This document shows positions 24,984 through 33,363 of a DNA stretch of 64,000 nt, one piece after another. The number at the start of each line of letters is the position of its first letter. Within the stretch, counting starts at the first letter, position 1. The stretch spans positions 5,890,001 through 5,954,000 of the forward strand of contig NZ_SNXU01000001.1 in the NCBI RefSeq assembly GCF_004362515.1. Direction: 5' to 3'. The DNA is from Actinokineospora alba (GTDB lineage Bacteria > Actinomycetota > Actinomycetes > Mycobacteriales > Pseudonocardiaceae). The notes beneath the pieces are model-generated. The model worked only from the letters and a program-made list of their open reading frames with translations. It had not been told where the DNA came from and searched no databases. A program made the translations under genes and the position numbers.

Positions 24984-27170
24984 ATGCGTATGCGCGTAAG
25001 AGTTCTGAGTTCGGTCAGCGCGGCAGCCGTCGTGGCAGGCGCCGTCGTGCTCAGCCAAGGCGCGGCCAATGCCGCTGATCCCCCGTCCCCGCAGGACTTC
25101 CCGCCCGCCATGGTCAACGGTGTCGCCCATGACCTGGGCATCAGCCAGGAACAGGCCCGCAAGACGCTTGGCGAGCAGGCGGCCGCGCGGGTGGTGCTCG
25201 ACCGGCTGCCCGAGACAGTCGTGCGGCAGGCGCCCGGCAAGTGGTTCGACGACCAGACCGGTGCGTTGACCGTCGCGGTGACCGACCAGGCCACGGCCGA
25301 TGCCGTGCGGGCCGCGGGTGCCCGACCCGCTTTCGTCGGTCGGAGCAAGTCGCGGCTCGACTCGCTGGTGTCCAAGGTGGCGGACCTGGCGGCGAAAGAT
25401 GTCCCCGGCCTCAACGGCTACGGGGTGGACGAGGTTCGCAACGACGTCCTCGTGCGGATCAACGCGACGAAGAAGACCACGGCGACCGAGGAGTTCCTGC
25501 GCTCACTGCGTGACGTCGACGGTGTGCGGATCGAGGAGACCGACACGTCGCCGGTGCAGCAGGCGGGCGAGGTCAACCCGGGCGACGGCTGGTGGCCGGG
25601 CTCGGAGACGGCGTGCTCGGTCGGTGTCGCCGCCACCGATGCCAACGGCGGCAAGCACTTCCTCACAGCCGGCCACTGCACCAACGACGCCAACCAGGCC
25701 GCGTATGGCCAGAGTGGACAGCAGAACCGGATCGGCACCGGCAACGTCGGCGGGTCCCGCAGCATCAACGGCCGCGAGGGCGACATGGGGGTTGTCGCGG
25801 TCACGGAGTCGGGCTGGACGCTGTCGGCGGCGGTCAACACCTGGGGCCAGCCCGCGATCAACGTGACCGGCTCGAAGGACGCCATCGTCGGCGAGACCGT
25901 GTGCCACTCGGGCAACACCGCCCCCAACTGGGAGTGCGGCCGGGTCACGAAACTCAACCACACCATGGACTACGGCAGCGTGGTCGTCGAAGGCCTGACG
26001 GTCACCACCGCCTGCTCCCAGGGCGGCGACTCCGGCGGCGTCTGGCTGGCCGGGGACAAGGCGGTCGGCCTGCATGAGGGCGCCATCAACGGCAACAACT
26101 GCCCGACCGGCGACAACGCCGTGTTCCAGCCCCTCAACGAAGCCCTCACGAAGTGGAACCTGACGCTGTTCACCGGCGGCGGCACCACCGACGTCACGGT
26201 CGCGAACCCGGGCAACCAGACCGGCACCGTGGGCACCGCGGTCAACAAGACCAACAGCGTCTCCGGTGGCACCTCCCCCTACACCTGGTCGGCCACCGGC
26301 CTGCCCGCCGGACTGTCGATCGCCTCCTCCACCGGCACCATCACCGGCACCCCCACGGCGGCGGGCACCTCCAACGTGACCATCACCGCCACCGACAGCT
26401 CCAGCCCCGCCAAGTCCGGCTCGGCTTCGTTCACCTGGACGATCAACCCCACCGGCGGCGGCACCTGCTCGGCGGTCACCAACGCCACCGACTACGCCAT
26501 CACCGACAACACCACCGTCGAAAGCCCGGTCACCGTCTCCGGCTGCACCGGCAACGCCTCAGCCACCGCCAAGGTCGACGTCAACATCGTCCACACCTAC
26601 ATCGGCGACCTGACCGTCTCGCTCATCGCACCCGACGGCTCGGCCTACGTCCTGCACAACAAGGAAGGCGGGTCGGCGGACAACATCGTCAAGTCCTACA
26701 CCGTCAACCTGTCGTCCGAGACCGCCAACGGCGCCTGGAAGCTGCGAGTCAACGACTCCGGGCCCGGCGACAGCGGCAAGATCGACACCTGGACGCTGAA
26801 CCCCGGCTCCTCCGGAGACGGCGGCGGCTGCGCCCCGGCCAGCAATGGCACGAACGTGAACATCGCCGACAACAGCACGGTGGAAAGCACGATCTCGCTG
26901 TCCTGCACCGGAACCGCCTCGGCCAGCAGCAAGGTCGACGTCGCGATCGTGCACACCTGGCGCGGTGACCTCGTCATCGACCTGGTGGCCCCGGACGGCA
27001 CGGCGTACCGGCTGAAGAACTCCTCGAGCAGCGACTCGGCCGACAACGTCAACGCCAGCTACACGGTGAACCTGTCCTCGGAATCCCGCAACGGCGCATG
27101 GAAGCTCCGGGTGCAGGACGTCGAGACCAACGACACCGGCTACATCGACAGCTGGACCCTCACCACCTGA
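24984..27170 (+). CDS. Secreted streptogrisin-like protease with Ig-like and two P-domains
   Basis: 728 residues; TTAGGAGGCCGC precedes the ATG. Domain order: signal peptide 1-30 (ends GAANA), a pro-region with the C-terminal S1 propeptide fold (about 85-185), protease domain about 200-395, a putative Ig fold (about 405-490), and two P/Homo-B domains (about 495-610 and 620-728). Triad: His in TAGHC, Asp in GREGDMGVV, Ser in GGDSGG. P-domains usually stabilise or target subtilisin-type enzymes; two in tandem behind a chymotrypsin-fold protease is a heavier architecture than the common streptogrisins. Likely an extracellular processed protease. Confidence 0.9.
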   Translation: MRMRVRVLSSVSAAAVVAGAVVLSQGAANAADPPSPQDFPPAMVNGVAHDLGISQEQARKTLGEQAAARVVLDRLPETVVRQAPGKWFDDQTGALTVAVTDQATADAVRAAGARPAFVGRSKSRLDSLVSKVADLAAKDVPGLNGYGVDEVRNDVLVRINATKKTTATEEFLRSLRDVDGVRIEETDTSPVQQAGEVNPGDGWWPGSETACSVGVAATDANGGKHFLTAGHCTNDANQAAYGQSGQQNRIGTGNVGGSRSINGREGDMGVVAVTESGWTLSAAVNTWGQPAINVTGSKDAIVGETVCHSGNTAPNWECGRVTKLNHTMDYGSVVVEGLTVTTACSQGGDSGGVWLAGDKAVGLHEGAINGNNCPTGDNAVFQPLNEALTKWNLTLFTGGGTTDVTVANPGNQTGTVGTAVNKTNSVSGGTSPYTWSATGLPAGLSIASSTGTITGTPTAAGTSNVTITATDSSSPAKSGSASFTWTINPTGGGTCSAVTNATDYAITDNTTVESPVTVSGCTGNASATAKVDVNIVHTYIGDLTVSLIAPDGSAYVLHNKEGGSADNIVKSYTVNLSSETANGAWKLRVNDSGPGDSGKIDTWTLNPGSSGDGGGCAPASNGTNVNIADNSTVESTISLSCTGTASASSKVDVAIVHTWRGDLVIDLVAPDGTAYRLKNSSSSDSADNVNASYTVNLSSESRNGAWKLRVQDVETNDTGYIDSWTLTT

Positions 27171-27185
27171 TCCAGGGGGAGCGAA

Positions 27186-27223
27186 ACAGTGGCCCCGCAG
27201 GCGAAAGCCCGCGGGGCCACTGT
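27186..27223. terminator. Bidirectional terminator between convergent genes
   Basis: A 13-base-pair stem (27186-27198 with 27211-27223) with an inner GGC-GAAA-GCC hairpin lies between the protease stop and the stop of the minus-strand GH95-like gene. Confidence 0.75.
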
Positions 27224-27232
27224 CCGTGCCGG

Positions 27233-30076
27233 TCACCGCAGGGTCAGCCCGAACAGGTGCATCCTGCCGTGGCTGGGCAGGCGGATCGAGGTCAGCGGCG
27301 CCGTGCCGGTGACCGGGATCGTCTGGTGCAGCAGCCGGACTCGCAGCGGGTGGTCGCCGGAGGGGCTGTGCCGGTGGGTCGTCTGCACGGCGACGAGTTC
27401 GCCGTTCGTGGTGGTGCGGCCCCAGTCGGAGAGGTTCAGGGGCGCGGTCGAGGTGGAGCCGTCGCCGTAGGTGAAGGTGACCGAGCCGGTGGCGTTGCCC
27501 TGGGTCGCGACACCCAGAACGTGCAGTTCCGTGTACGTCCCCGTCGGGACCGAGATCGTCTGTCCAGTTGGAACGACGTTGTTCTTCTGCCCGTCGGCGT
27601 AACCCGGCATCGTCCAGTTGACACCGCCGGAGACGAACAGGCCAGGCGTGGGCATCTCCTCGGCGGGAAAGGTGTATCCCGCGGAGTCGAGATCGCCGTC
27701 CGCGGTGGCCGACTGCCAGGAGATGCCGTCGTTGTTCAGCAGAGACGCGATGGGCAGCGGTGTGCCGCCCGCGGCAGGCGGCAGCCCCCAGGACGCCTTG
27801 GTCGGGGTGGCCACCGGCGCGACCAGCAGGGCGGGTGCCGTTCCGGCCTTCGTGATCAGTGCCTCCTGCCCCGCCGCCAGGGTGATCTCGAGGACACCGT
27901 CGGCCTGCAGAGTCCAGTCGATCGGGCCTGGCGTGGCCCCCGCGGGCTGCACGCTGTACGGGCCCGCCATCCCGCCCGGCCGCACCCGGCACGGCTCGCC
28001 CGCGAGGCTGCGGACCCTGATGAACTCGGTGACACCGGCCCGCCGCCGGGCGCTGATCCGGAACGCGCCCTCGGTCGTGAGGTTGTGGAGGGTCACGTCG
28101 GCCCACGCGGTCGGCACGGCCGGGAAGACCCGGATGACCTCGCCCCAGCTCTGCACGAGCATGTCGTGCATGGTCTGCGCGCCCGCCAGCGGTGTCTCGA
28201 TCACCGGGCCGGTCTCGGCGTACATGGTGTTCTGCCTGACGTAGGACGTGACCAGCTTGTTCAGCTGCGTCAGTGCGGAGTTCCCGTTGCCCAGCAACGC
28301 GTACATCGAGCCCGAGCCGGTGAAGCTGTAGCCCTGCAGCGCGCCGGTCAGGCTCTGCCAGTGCGCCAGCGACTTGACCAGCAGATCCCGGTTGGCGGGC
28401 ACGGTCACGTCCAGCTCGTAGAGCGGGTAGAACCAGAGCAGGTGCGAGAAGTGCCGGTGCGACGAGGTGAGTTGCTTGTCCTTGCCGATCCACAGTCCCT
28501 GGGTGGCGTCCTGCGGAGGCGGGGTCAGGTGCGCGAGCACGTCGCGCCACTTTGGCGCCAACGGGTCGGTGATGCCGAGCCGGTCGACGGCGGCGAGCAG
28601 GGTGCGGCAGCCCCAGTGGATCAGTGCCAGGTCGTAGTTGCAGTCACTGGTGTTGGCGTACTCCGGCGAGTAGGTGGTAGGCAGGTGGTAGACGCCCGCG
28701 CTGTCCTTGGCGAGGAAGTGCAGGTAGAAGTTGATCGCCTTGCGCAGCCGGGGAAACAGCGTGTTCCGGAGCAGGGTGTCGTCCATGGTGTGCCGGTATG
28801 CCAGCCACACGTTGTGCAGCGCCCAGGTCAGGTTGCCCGCCTCGCATACCGGCGAGGTCGTGCCGGGCACGCTCGACACCTCGGACTTCAGATCCTCCTG
28901 CGAGGTTCGGGCGAGCACGAGCGAGTCCCCGCGGTAGGCCTGCGGGGTGCTCGCGATCAGCCCTGCCTCGTTGCCCGCCATCGACTTGCTCAGCGAGTCC
29001 AGCTCGGTGTGCCCAGTGGCGTAGAGCAGCCAGTACTCCAGCTGCACGTTGAGGTTCCACCAGACCGCGGGCCACGGAGTCGGCTCCAGCCACGGGCCGG
29101 TCGTGGCCATCACGGGCCGGTCGGCGCGGGTGGCGCTGGCGGCCTTGTAGAGCTGGGTCCAGTAGAAGCTCATCAGCTTGGTGTCGGGCACGGACACGAA
29201 ACTGCTGGGATAGAAGGCGTTCCACCATGAGCGGTGGTCGGCGGCGAGCTGGTCGAGGGTGCCCAGCGCGCTCATGGTGGCCGCCGCGGTCGTGCTCGCG
29301 GAGCGGTCGGTCCCGCTGTGCGCCACGGTGCACAACAGGGTGGCGGTCACCCCGTCGGCTTCGGTGCGCCGCGTCCAGCGGGTTTCGGTGCGACCGCCGC
29401 AAGCCAGGTCCTGCACGCAGGTGCCGCCTGCCGCGGTCGTGGTCGTCACCGCCGCGGGGTTGCTCAGCAGGTCGGCGGGCCGCTGCGCCGGATAGAACTG
29501 CTGGCGGGGGCTGACCGCGGCCTGCGAGGTGAAGGTCCACGCGGCGGTCTCGGTCCCGCTGGCCGGAACGGCGGCGACCACCAGGACATCCTTGCGGGCG
29601 TGGACGAACGCCCGGACCGAGAGCACACCGTTCGTGGTGGTCACGAAGCCGCTCAGCTCAGCGTTCCATAAGGACAGTCGCAGGTCGACACCGGTCACCG
29701 CCCCGGTGGTCTGCAGCGTCAGGTAGCCGACCGGCAGCCGGGCCCCGCCCCACAGCGGACCGCCGGGGGCCTGGTGGTCGCGCACCCGGCTGTCGCCGAG
29801 GACGAACGCGAGCCGGTTCGCCCCCGACCGCTGGTAGACGCTCACGCCCAAGCCGCCGTTGCCCAGGAACGGGCCTTGGTAGAAGGAAGTGGGCACCGAC
29901 TGCCACACCAGGTCCAGCGACCCGAGGAAGTCTCGCCACCCGGTGCCCGCGGCGAGCCGGTCGTCGAGCACGGCCCCGGCGGCGAGCGCGGGCGACGCCC
30001 CGGTCATCACCATCGGCAGCGCGGCCGCGGCGACCGACCAGGACAGGAACGAGCGGCGGGGAATGCGGTGCGGCAT
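27233..30076 (-). CDS. Tat-exported GH95-like glycoside hydrolase (alpha-L-fucosidase/galactosidase type)
   Basis: 947 residues from the ATG at 30076 (GGAG six bases upstream). The N-terminus PHRIPRRSFLSWSVAAAALPMVM carries a twin-arginine motif and a leader ending near ALAAG, so export of the folded protein is expected. The region after it (FYQGPFLGNGGLGVSVYQR) matches the N-terminal domain of GH95; the (alpha/alpha)6 domain has NLNVQLEYWLLYATGH, EAGNLTWALHN and HRHFSHLLWFYPLYEL, and a long C-terminal beta-rich region with a GxGSTSTAPLNLSDWG segment follows, which could bind carbohydrate. Specificity is unproven; GH95 includes 1,2-alpha-L-fucosidases and L-galactosidases. Confidence 0.78.
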   Translation of the reverse strand: MPHRIPRRSFLSWSVAAAALPMVMTGASPALAAGAVLDDRLAAGTGWRDFLGSLDLVWQSVPTSFYQGPFLGNGGLGVSVYQRSGANRLAFVLGDSRVRDHQAPGGPLWGGARLPVGYLTLQTTGAVTGVDLRLSLWNAELSGFVTTTNGVLSVRAFVHARKDVLVVAAVPASGTETAAWTFTSQAAVSPRQQFYPAQRPADLLSNPAAVTTTTAAGGTCVQDLACGGRTETRWTRRTEADGVTATLLCTVAHSGTDRSASTTAAATMSALGTLDQLAADHRSWWNAFYPSSFVSVPDTKLMSFYWTQLYKAASATRADRPVMATTGPWLEPTPWPAVWWNLNVQLEYWLLYATGHTELDSLSKSMAGNEAGLIASTPQAYRGDSLVLARTSQEDLKSEVSSVPGTTSPVCEAGNLTWALHNVWLAYRHTMDDTLLRNTLFPRLRKAINFYLHFLAKDSAGVYHLPTTYSPEYANTSDCNYDLALIHWGCRTLLAAVDRLGITDPLAPKWRDVLAHLTPPPQDATQGLWIGKDKQLTSSHRHFSHLLWFYPLYELDVTVPANRDLLVKSLAHWQSLTGALQGYSFTGSGSMYALLGNGNSALTQLNKLVTSYVRQNTMYAETGPVIETPLAGAQTMHDMLVQSWGEVIRVFPAVPTAWADVTLHNLTTEGAFRISARRRAGVTEFIRVRSLAGEPCRVRPGGMAGPYSVQPAGATPGPIDWTLQADGVLEITLAAGQEALITKAGTAPALLVAPVATPTKASWGLPPAAGGTPLPIASLLNNDGISWQSATADGDLDSAGYTFPAEEMPTPGLFVSGGVNWTMPGYADGQKNNVVPTGQTISVPTGTYTELHVLGVATQGNATGSVTFTYGDGSTSTAPLNLSDWGRTTTNGELVAVQTTHRHSPSGDHPLRVRLLHQTIPVTGTAPLTSIRLPSHGRMHLFGLTLR

Positions 30077-30176
30077 GGTCACTCCATCGGAAGCAGGCCG
30101 ATTCATCCAATGTTCACAGTCATGAACGCTGAATGTGCGTGATTTTCGCCGCACGAGTGTGAGATAGATCTGACCT

Positions 30177-30941
30177 TTACGCAATACCCGCTTTAGTGCC
30201 GATGACGACGGTCGCGCCCAGCTCGTCGCAGCCGACCACGCGCGGGGTCAGTCCATCCCGCTCGAACGCCTCGGCCGTGCGCGGCGCCTGGCGTTCACTG
30301 GTCTCGATGAGGAGGTGCCCGCCAGGCGCCAGCCACGCCGCGGCGGCGGCGCTGACGCGGCGCTGGATCTCAAGACCGTCGGCGCCGCCGTCGAGAGCGT
30401 GGCGCGGCTCGTGGATGCGGGCTTCCGGGGGCATGAGCACGATCGCGTCGGTCGGGACGTAGGGGGCGTTCGCGACCAGGATGTCGACACGGCCGCGCAG
30501 GGAGTCGGGCAGCGGGTCATAGAGGTCGCCCGCGAAGACGGCGCCTCGGACATTGCGGCGGGCGCACGCCACGGCTGCTGGGTCTATGTCCACGGAATAC
30601 AGCTCGACACCGTGGACGGCGGCGGCCACCGCGGCGCCGACTGCGCCGGATCCACAGCACAGGTCGACCACGACAGCGCCCGGCGCGGCGAGCGCGGCGG
30701 CTTGCCGGGCGAGGAACTCGGTGCGCCGCCGGGGGACGAAGACGCCCGGGTCGACGGCGACGCGCAGGCCGCCGAACTCCGCCCAGCCCAGCACGTGTTC
30801 CAGCGGCTCCCCCGCGACCCGGCGGGCGAGCATCGCGGCGAGGTCGGCCGGGGTCGCGGCGGTGGTGATGAGGAGGTGGGCCTCGTCCTCGGCGAAGACA
30901 CAGCCCGCGGAACGAAGAGTGGTGACGATCGGGGACGACAT
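30177..30941 (-). CDS. PrmC/HemK-like SAM-dependent methyltransferase
   Basis: 254 residues from the ATG at 30941. It has the PrmC layout: a helical N-terminal region with EPLEHVLGWAEFGGLRVAVDPGVFVPRRRTEFLA, then the SAM motif VVDLCCGSGAVG and the substrate-Gln motif. In true PrmC that motif is NPPY; here it is NAPYVPTDAI, a Pro-to-Ala change seen in some paralogues. The full-length housekeeping prmC is normally beside prfA, which is not the case here, so this is probably a paralogue with another target. A 20-codon leader ORF lies upstream. Confidence 0.8.
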   Translation of the reverse strand: MSSPIVTTLRSAGCVFAEDEAHLLITTAATPADLAAMLARRVAGEPLEHVLGWAEFGGLRVAVDPGVFVPRRRTEFLARQAAALAAPGAVVVDLCCGSGAVGAAVAAAVHGVELYSVDIDPAAVACARRNVRGAVFAGDLYDPLPDSLRGRVDILVANAPYVPTDAIVLMPPEARIHEPRHALDGGADGLEIQRRVSAAAAAWLAPGGHLLIETSERQAPRTAEAFERDGLTPRVVGCDELGATVVIGTKAGIA

Positions 30942-30979
30942 GGAACGCCTTTCGGGGATGCCGACGGGCGCTCTCGTGG

Positions 30980-31042
30980 TCACCGAACCCGGTGGACCCT
31001 GTGGCCGTGAGAGGAGAGCACCCGACCTGACCTGACGGTCAT
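30980..31042 (-). CDS. 20-residue leader peptide candidate
   Basis: ATG at 31042 with a perfect AAGGAGGT eight to nine bases upstream; encodes MTVRSGRVLSSHGHRVHRVR and stops 38 bases before the methyltransferase start. The peptide is Arg/His-rich. A very strong ribosome binding site on so short an ORF directly before a gene with a modest one is the layout of attenuation or translational-coupling leaders. Confidence 0.45.
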   Translation of the reverse strand: MTVRSGRVLSSHGHRVHRVR

Positions 31043-31124
31043 GGGTTCCCACCTCCTTCGATTCCTCCGATACCGGCGTCGCCACCCTACTAGACGTTGC
31101 GCTCGGGCCGGGTCACAGTCCATG

Positions 31125-31153
31125 ATGAACGCACGTTCATGAACGGACGTTCA
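31125..31153. promoter_or_regulatory. Two adjacent palindromic operators for the TetR regulator
   Basis: ATGAACG-CA-CGTTCAT at 31125-31140 (perfect 7+7 palindrome) is followed, sharing one T, by TGAACG-GA-CGTTCA at 31140-31153. Centres are 14 bases apart. The pair ends 14 bases before the methyltransferase start, where it would block initiation. Confidence 0.7.
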
Positions 31154-31167
31154 CGAGGGGATTTCTC

Positions 31168-31986
31168 ATGGAGACGATCAACACCGGTCAGGCCGAAGCG
31201 TGGAACGGCTACGAGGGGAAGCACTGGGCCGACCACCACGACCGCTACAACGCGATCAACCTCGAGTTCAACCCGGCAGTCCTCGACTTGATCCGCCCTG
31301 ACGACCGGGTTCTCGACGTCGGCTGCGGCGCGGGCCAGCTCACCCGCCTCGCCGCGGGTCGGGGCGCCGGGGCGATGGGGCTCGACCTGTCCGAGCCGAT
31401 GCTCGCCCGGGCCAGGCAGGTCGCGGCCGAGGAGGGAATCGACAACGTCACGTTCGTCCAAGGCGACGCCCAGGTGTTCGCGTTCGCCCGCGAGTTCGAC
31501 GTGGCGGTCAGCCGGTTCGGGATCATGTTCTTCGCCAACCCGGTCGCCGCGTTCGCCAACCTCGGCACCGCGCTGCGCCCCGGCGGCAGGCTCGCGATGT
31601 TGAGCATGCGCTCGATCGCCGAACATGATCTGGCCGAGGTCATCGGCGCGGCCAAGCAGCTGCCGTGGATCAACGACGAGCCCGGCGACGCGGGCCCGCT
31701 GTCGATGAGCGATCCTGTTGTCGTGCGCGGAATCCTGGAGCAGGCGGGCTACACCGACATCGCGATCGACCCTGTCGACGCCGACCAGGTGTGGGGCCGC
31801 GACGCGGCCGACGCGGGCGCCTTCCTCGCCGACTGGGGACCGGTCCGGTTCAACCTGGCCAACGCGGGCCCTGAAGTCGCCGACTTGGTCCGCGCCGAGT
31901 TCACCGAGTCGATGCGCCGCTTCGAGACCCCCGACGGCGTGCGACTGCGCGGCGCGGCCTGGCGGATCCAGGCGGTGCGCGCCTGA
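31168..31986 (+). CDS. Class I SAM-dependent methyltransferase (type 11)
   Basis: 272 residues; GAGGGG precedes the ATG. SAM-binding motif I is VLDVGCGAGQLTRLA, followed by acidic motif MGLDLSEPML, DAQVF and the post-motif ALRPGGRLAML. It belongs to the UbiE-like group of small-molecule methyltransferases; substrate unknown. It overlaps the tetR gene (TGATG), forming a two-gene operon under the double palindrome upstream. Confidence 0.88.
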   Translation: METINTGQAEAWNGYEGKHWADHHDRYNAINLEFNPAVLDLIRPDDRVLDVGCGAGQLTRLAAGRGAGAMGLDLSEPMLARARQVAAEEGIDNVTFVQGDAQVFAFAREFDVAVSRFGIMFFANPVAAFANLGTALRPGGRLAMLSMRSIAEHDLAEVIGAAKQLPWINDEPGDAGPLSMSDPVVVRGILEQAGYTDIAIDPVDADQVWGRDAADAGAFLADWGPVRFNLANAGPEVADLVRAEFTESMRRFETPDGVRLRGAAWRIQAVRA

Positions 31987-32597
31987 TGGCCCCGCGCAAG
32001 GTGGCGGCCGCGGGCGACCAAACCCTGCGCGAACACCTGATCACCACCGCCGAACGACTCCTCGCCCGCCGCGGCGCCACCCCGACCGTGCGCGAGATCG
32101 CACAGGAGGCCGGGGTGGCGACCGGAGTGCTCTACAACCACTTCGCCGACAAGGAAGACTTGCTGGCGCTGGCGTTGCACGCCCACGTCCGCTCGGTCGA
32201 GGCAACACTGGGCGACCCACCCCGGCCAGGCATCGACCCGGTGGAGACCACGCTGACCAGGTTCGTCGAACGCGGCCTGGCACTGCACGAGGCGATCCTG
32301 CCCGCGTTTACCGCGTTGCTGGCCCAACCCGAGGTCCTGGTCCGATTCCGGGCGCTGACCAACCCGACCGCCGGTGGCCGGGGCCTACGCCAAGAACTCG
32401 CCGACTTCCTTGCCGCGGAACAGGAACAGGGTCGCGTCGCTGCCGACGCCGACCTCGAGGCAGCCGCCACAATGATCATCGGCGCCTGCCACGAAGTGGT
32501 TCTCCCCCATCTCTATGGGGGCACGGAAGTCGTGGTGCCGAAGGGTTTCGCCGCAATGGTGAGCTGGACTGTCCTGCATGGCATCGCCCACCGATGA
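31986..32597 (+). CDS. TetR-family transcriptional repressor
   Basis: 203 residues. The N-terminal HTH is RGATPTVREIAQEAGVATGVLYNHFADKEDLLALAL, the standard TetR DNA-binding region, and the rest is a helical ligand domain. Its start overlaps the methyltransferase stop. Autoregulation of the operon through the tandem TGAACG palindromes is the natural reading; the ligand is unknown. Confidence 0.9.
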   Translation: MAPRKVAAAGDQTLREHLITTAERLLARRGATPTVREIAQEAGVATGVLYNHFADKEDLLALALHAHVRSVEATLGDPPRPGIDPVETTLTRFVERGLALHEAILPAFTALLAQPEVLVRFRALTNPTAGGRGLRQELADFLAAEQEQGRVAADADLEAAATMIIGACHEVVLPHLYGGTEVVVPKGFAAMVSWTVLHGIAHR

Positions 32598-32645
32598 TCC
32601 GAACGCCGAAAGCGATCACGAAACGCGAGGGGCCAAGCCCAGCAG

Positions 32646-32783
32646 CCTGTTTGGGTGGTTCGCCTTGATTTGGGGTGAAATGGGCCTACACTTTCGGCGC
32701 GGGTGGGTTTCACCTCCCCACCCTCTTTGCCCGCGCAGGCCCATTTCGAGGGGCCCCAAATCAAGGCGAACCACCCAAACAGG
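32646..32783. repeat. Palindromic element 1 (138 bp), structured repeat family
   Basis: Outer arms 32646-32675 and 32754-32783 are perfect 30-base inverted repeats. Next, an 11-base-pair helix (32677-32687 with 32737-32747), with one base bulged on the left and six (GAGGGG) on the right. The 49-base tip contains GCGCGGG (32698-32704) complementary to CCCGCGC (32730-32736), and a GGGTGGG / CCCACCC helix. It lies between tetR and the convergent NIPSNAP gene, ending 10 bases from the NIPSNAP stop. It shares architecture with the element at 41974-42113. Confidence 0.88.
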
Positions 32784-32793
32784 CACCACGTGC

Positions 32794-33354
32794 CTATCGC
32801 AGGGCGGACCGATCCGTCGGCTCAAGGGTGAGCGTTTCCACCCGGGCGGATAAGGCAGGCCCCTCACCGAACGTCACCAACACGTGTTCCCCCAACCGAA
32901 CCGGCAACGCCGGAAAGGTGTTCTCGCTGTAGTCCCCCCGAAACACCGCAAGAAACGGTTCAGCAGCAGCCTTCTCCACCAGATCCTCGGCAACCGGCGC
33001 ATCAAAGTAATGGATCATCGCAGTGAGCGGCGAACCGACAGAAACATCCGCGAAGTCCCGCACAGCGCTTAACAGCAGCACATTGTCCGAGTCGATCATC
33101 GTCGCGTTCGCCGCGTCCCGATGCGCCTTCCACACCGGCCCGCCGTAGAACGCCGCTAACGCCGCCTTCCGCGCAGGCATGTCCTCGAACCCGCGCATCC
33201 ACACGAAACGGTCCGGGTCGCCCGCGTCGCGGAACAGGCCGGGCAGGGTCATGCCCAAGGCCAGCTGCGGCTCGACGAACTCCCGCTCGAACAGCGAGAT
33301 CAGCTCGTCGCGACGGCCTGGGTGCAGGGTGTACTGCCGCAGTTCGAAGATCAT
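32794..33354 (-). CDS. NIPSNAP-family protein
   Basis: 186 residues. The start MIFELRQYTLHPGRRDELISLFEREFVE is the NIPSNAP ferredoxin-like alpha/beta barrel signature, followed by the second half-repeat. It has no signal peptide. Role in bacteria is not defined. Its stop is 10 bases from palindromic element 1. Confidence 0.8.
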   Translation of the reverse strand: MIFELRQYTLHPGRRDELISLFEREFVEPQLALGMTLPGLFRDAGDPDRFVWMRGFEDMPARKAALAAFYGGPVWKAHRDAANATMIDSDNVLLLSAVRDFADVSVGSPLTAMIHYFDAPVAEDLVEKAAAEPFLAVFRGDYSENTFPALPVRLGEHVLVTFGEGPALSARVETLTLEPTDRSALR

Positions 33355-33363
33355 GCCCCGAAC

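Noticed and set aside
32646..32783. Insertion sequence ends
   Set aside because: Arms and loop add up to under 140 bp, no transposase is present and no target duplication is obvious; a MITE cannot be fully excluded.
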